From positions 1,240,001-1,304,000 of the forward strand of contig NZ_CP067136.1 of the NCBI RefSeq assembly GCF_028553785.1: a stretch of DNA of 64,000 bases. The letters run 5' to 3'. The notes under the pieces were generated by a model. That model saw nothing but the letters and a program-made list of their open reading frames with translations, was not told the DNA's origin and made no database searches. The DNA comes from Paracoccus fistulariae (lineage in GTDB: Bacteria; Pseudomonadota; Alphaproteobacteria; Rhodobacterales; Rhodobacteraceae). Of the stretch, positions 63,042 through 64,000 are shown in pieces. The translations under genes and the position numbers were made by a program. How positions within the stretch are numbered: position 1 is the stretch's first letter; every line of letters begins with the position of its first letter.

Positions 63042-63611
63042 TCAGGGGCGCCAGATCTCGTGCTGCCCCTTGCGGATGACATGGACGGCGCCCTGCTCAC
63101 TGGGAAGCTCTTCGAAACGCGACGAGGGGCGCGACATGGCCAGAAGACGCAGCATGCGCAAGGTAATGCCGTGGGTGACGACGATGGCCGGCCCCTGCAG
63201 ACTGGCCAGAAATGGCGCGACACGCCGTTCCAGACCCGCCAGATGCTCTCCGCCCGGGGCGCGGTCATACCAGCCCAGCCGGTCATCAGCAAATATATCG
63301 GGATGGACGGCGCGCAGATCGGCGATCAGGTGGCCGGTGAACTGGCCGATGTCAATTTCCGCCAGACGCGGATCGGTGATGAAATCGTCATCGCCAAAGA
63401 CGATGCGCGCGGTTTCCACGGCCCGCCCCTGCGGGCTGCAGAACCTTTGCCCCGGCATATCGCGGATCAGTTCCGCCATCCGCATGGCCTGCGCCCGCCC
63501 CTTTTCGGTCAGAGGCGAATCCAGCCGACCCTGCATTCTGCCCGCCGCGTTCCATTCGGTTTCACCATGTCGCAGCAGGTAAAGATCGGGAATATCGGTG
63601 GTCCTCGGCAT
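63042..63611 (-). CDS. Histidine phosphatase family protein (phosphoglycerate mutase-like)
   Basis: A 189-residue member of the RHG phosphatase superfamily. LYLLRHGETEWNAAGRMQGRLD holds the phospho-accepting His and Arg; FCSPQGRAVETARI, EIDIGQFTG and the second His in IVVTHGITLRML complete the site. Family members include GpmB, CobC and broad phosphatases, and no specific one can be chosen. ATG 63611 begins MPRTTDIPDLYLLRHG; longer frames run into the tRNA gene. It lies between two tRNA-Val genes on the same strand. Confidence 0.9.
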   Translation of the reverse strand: MPRTTDIPDLYLLRHGETEWNAAGRMQGRLDSPLTEKGRAQAMRMAELIRDMPGQRFCSPQGRAVETARIVFGDDDFITDPRLAEIDIGQFTGHLIADLRAVHPDIFADDRLGWYDRAPGGEHLAGLERRVAPFLASLQGPAIVVTHGITLRMLRLLAMSRPSSRFEELPSEQGAVHVIRKGQHEIWRP

Positions 63612-63677
63612 GGCGCTGATCCAAATGAAAAGGGTCGCCGATGGGCGACCCGGACGGGCTTCTGACCCGCAGAATGA

Positions 63678-63752
63678 TGGTGGGTGATAACGGATTTGAA
63701 CCGCTGACATCTTCGATGTGAACGAAGCGCTCTACCACTGAGCTAATCACCC
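63678..63752 (-). tRNA. tRNA-Val (CAC)
   Basis: On the minus strand GGGTGAT pairs with ATCACCC; the anticodon arm is CTTCG-TTCACAT-CGAAG with anticodon CAC, reading GUG. The discriminator is A and CCA is encoded (complement of 63678-63680). The anticodon stem is identical to that of the tRNA-Val (UAC) 700 bases away. Confidence 0.95.
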
Positions 63753-63762
63753 GTGGGCGAAG

Positions 63763-63791
63763 CATGTAGCAGCAAGATTTACCGTCTGCAA
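63763..63791 (-). promoter_or_regulatory. Promoter of tRNA-Val (CAC)
   Basis: On the minus strand TTGCAG (complement of 63786-63791) and TACATG (complement of 63763-63768) are separated by 17 bases; the tRNA begins ten bases later. Confidence 0.55.
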
Positions 63792-63817
63792 TAGGCTTGG
63801 TGCTGTGAAATCCTTGT

Positions 63818-64000
63818 TCAGTCGCGCGGAGGCTTGCGACGAAGCCGCAAGGTGATGACTTCCCCCCCGCGCGAATCCTTTTCCAGTGTCACGCGCGCAC
63901 GCCCCAGGGGCGGGACGGCAAGCGTCTCTCCCTCTGCCAGCGCACGTCCCAATTGATCAAGGGTCGCCTCGATCACCGGGCGAGCCTCTGCCTTTTTCGC
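63818..64000 (-). CDS. HU-like DNA-binding protein, C-terminal part
   Basis: A frame open from the window edge to the TGA at 63818-63820 encodes the last 60 residues of a protein, beginning AKKAEARPVIEATLDQLGRA and ending RLRRKPPRD. The pattern VIEATLDQLGRALAEGETL then AVPPLGRARV is that of the HU/IHF fold (helix 2 and the first strands) in the divergent Rhodobacterales type, which lacks the standard GFGTF arm start. The amino end is outside the window. Likely nucleoid-associated. Confidence 0.65.
   Translation of the reverse strand, partial: AKKAEARPVIEATLDQLGRALAEGETLAVPPLGRARVTLEKDSRGGEVITLRLRRKPPRD

Overview
The window is GC-rich chromosomal DNA from an alphaproteobacterium, most likely a member of the Rhodobacterales close to Paracoccus. 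The case for this rests on gene content: a CckA-relay phosphotransferase (ChpT), a class II (B12-dependent) ribonucleotide reductase, ornithine-lipid genes olsBA, a fabA-fabB-fabI block, a poly-Kdo/capsule-type exporter with kdsA, the degenerate rhomboid found in this order, and an intergenic GGGATATTT element that I recall from Rhodobacterales genomes. I see no prophage, insertion sequence or CRISPR array. Most of the window is housekeeping DNA with closely packed genes, many overlapping by 1-4 bases.

Layout. 1-7961: end of panB, an MFS permease, a 2-hydroxyacid dehydrogenase, an SH3 protein, an M3 peptidase, a membrane-anchored ThiF/MoeB protein with dut, and infC, which starts at a rare ATA codon. 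8168-13305: an Ala-rich membrane protein with a glycosyltransferase-like partner, then fabA-fabB-fabI and an alpha/beta hydrolase. 13302-18693: folA-thyA, gloA, a MarR regulator, sdhE with an XRE regulator, an aspartate aminotransferase and bdhA. Upstream of bdhA lies a compact unannotated RNA unit (promoter, hairpin, intrinsic terminator). 19043-27937: a peptide-binding protein coupled to entericidin and a CsbD-like protein, a CDF transporter, xthA, erpA/dgt, osmC and prfC. 28555-34517: Fe-S type uracil-DNA glycosylase, KpsT/KpsE-like capsule export, kdsA, a BON-MscS channel and a YhiN-like flavoprotein. 34612-39755: tRNA-Gln, nrdJ, olsBA, DUF3553 and chpT.

39774-48930 is the accessory region and the most unusual part. 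A four-gene minus-strand operon encodes a 638-residue low-complexity protein (Gln/Asp, then Asn/Ala, then Gly/Ala/Asp), a 694-residue repeat protein, and a type I secretion ABC transporter with its HlyD adaptor. The two putative secreted proteins share a repeat motif (Gln-Thr/Ala-Asn followed by Asp-x-Asp) although one is low-complexity and the other is not; neither has RTX repeats. Divergent from them is an AT-richer unit: a 59-codon ORF, a LuxR-family regulator with a degenerate receiver (CsgD-like in layout) and a small helical protein with a HEPN-type R-x4-H motif. I infer a secreted matrix or fibre system with its own regulator.

48941-64000 returns to core functions: glycine betaine/proline uptake (proXWV), gshB-yraN-rsmI divergent from an LppC-type lipoprotein, glnD-murJ, the rhomboid pseudoprotease, trpS, a SleB-type hydrolase, two tRNA-Val genes (UAC and CAC) on either side of a histidine phosphatase, and the end of an HU-like gene cut by the window edge.
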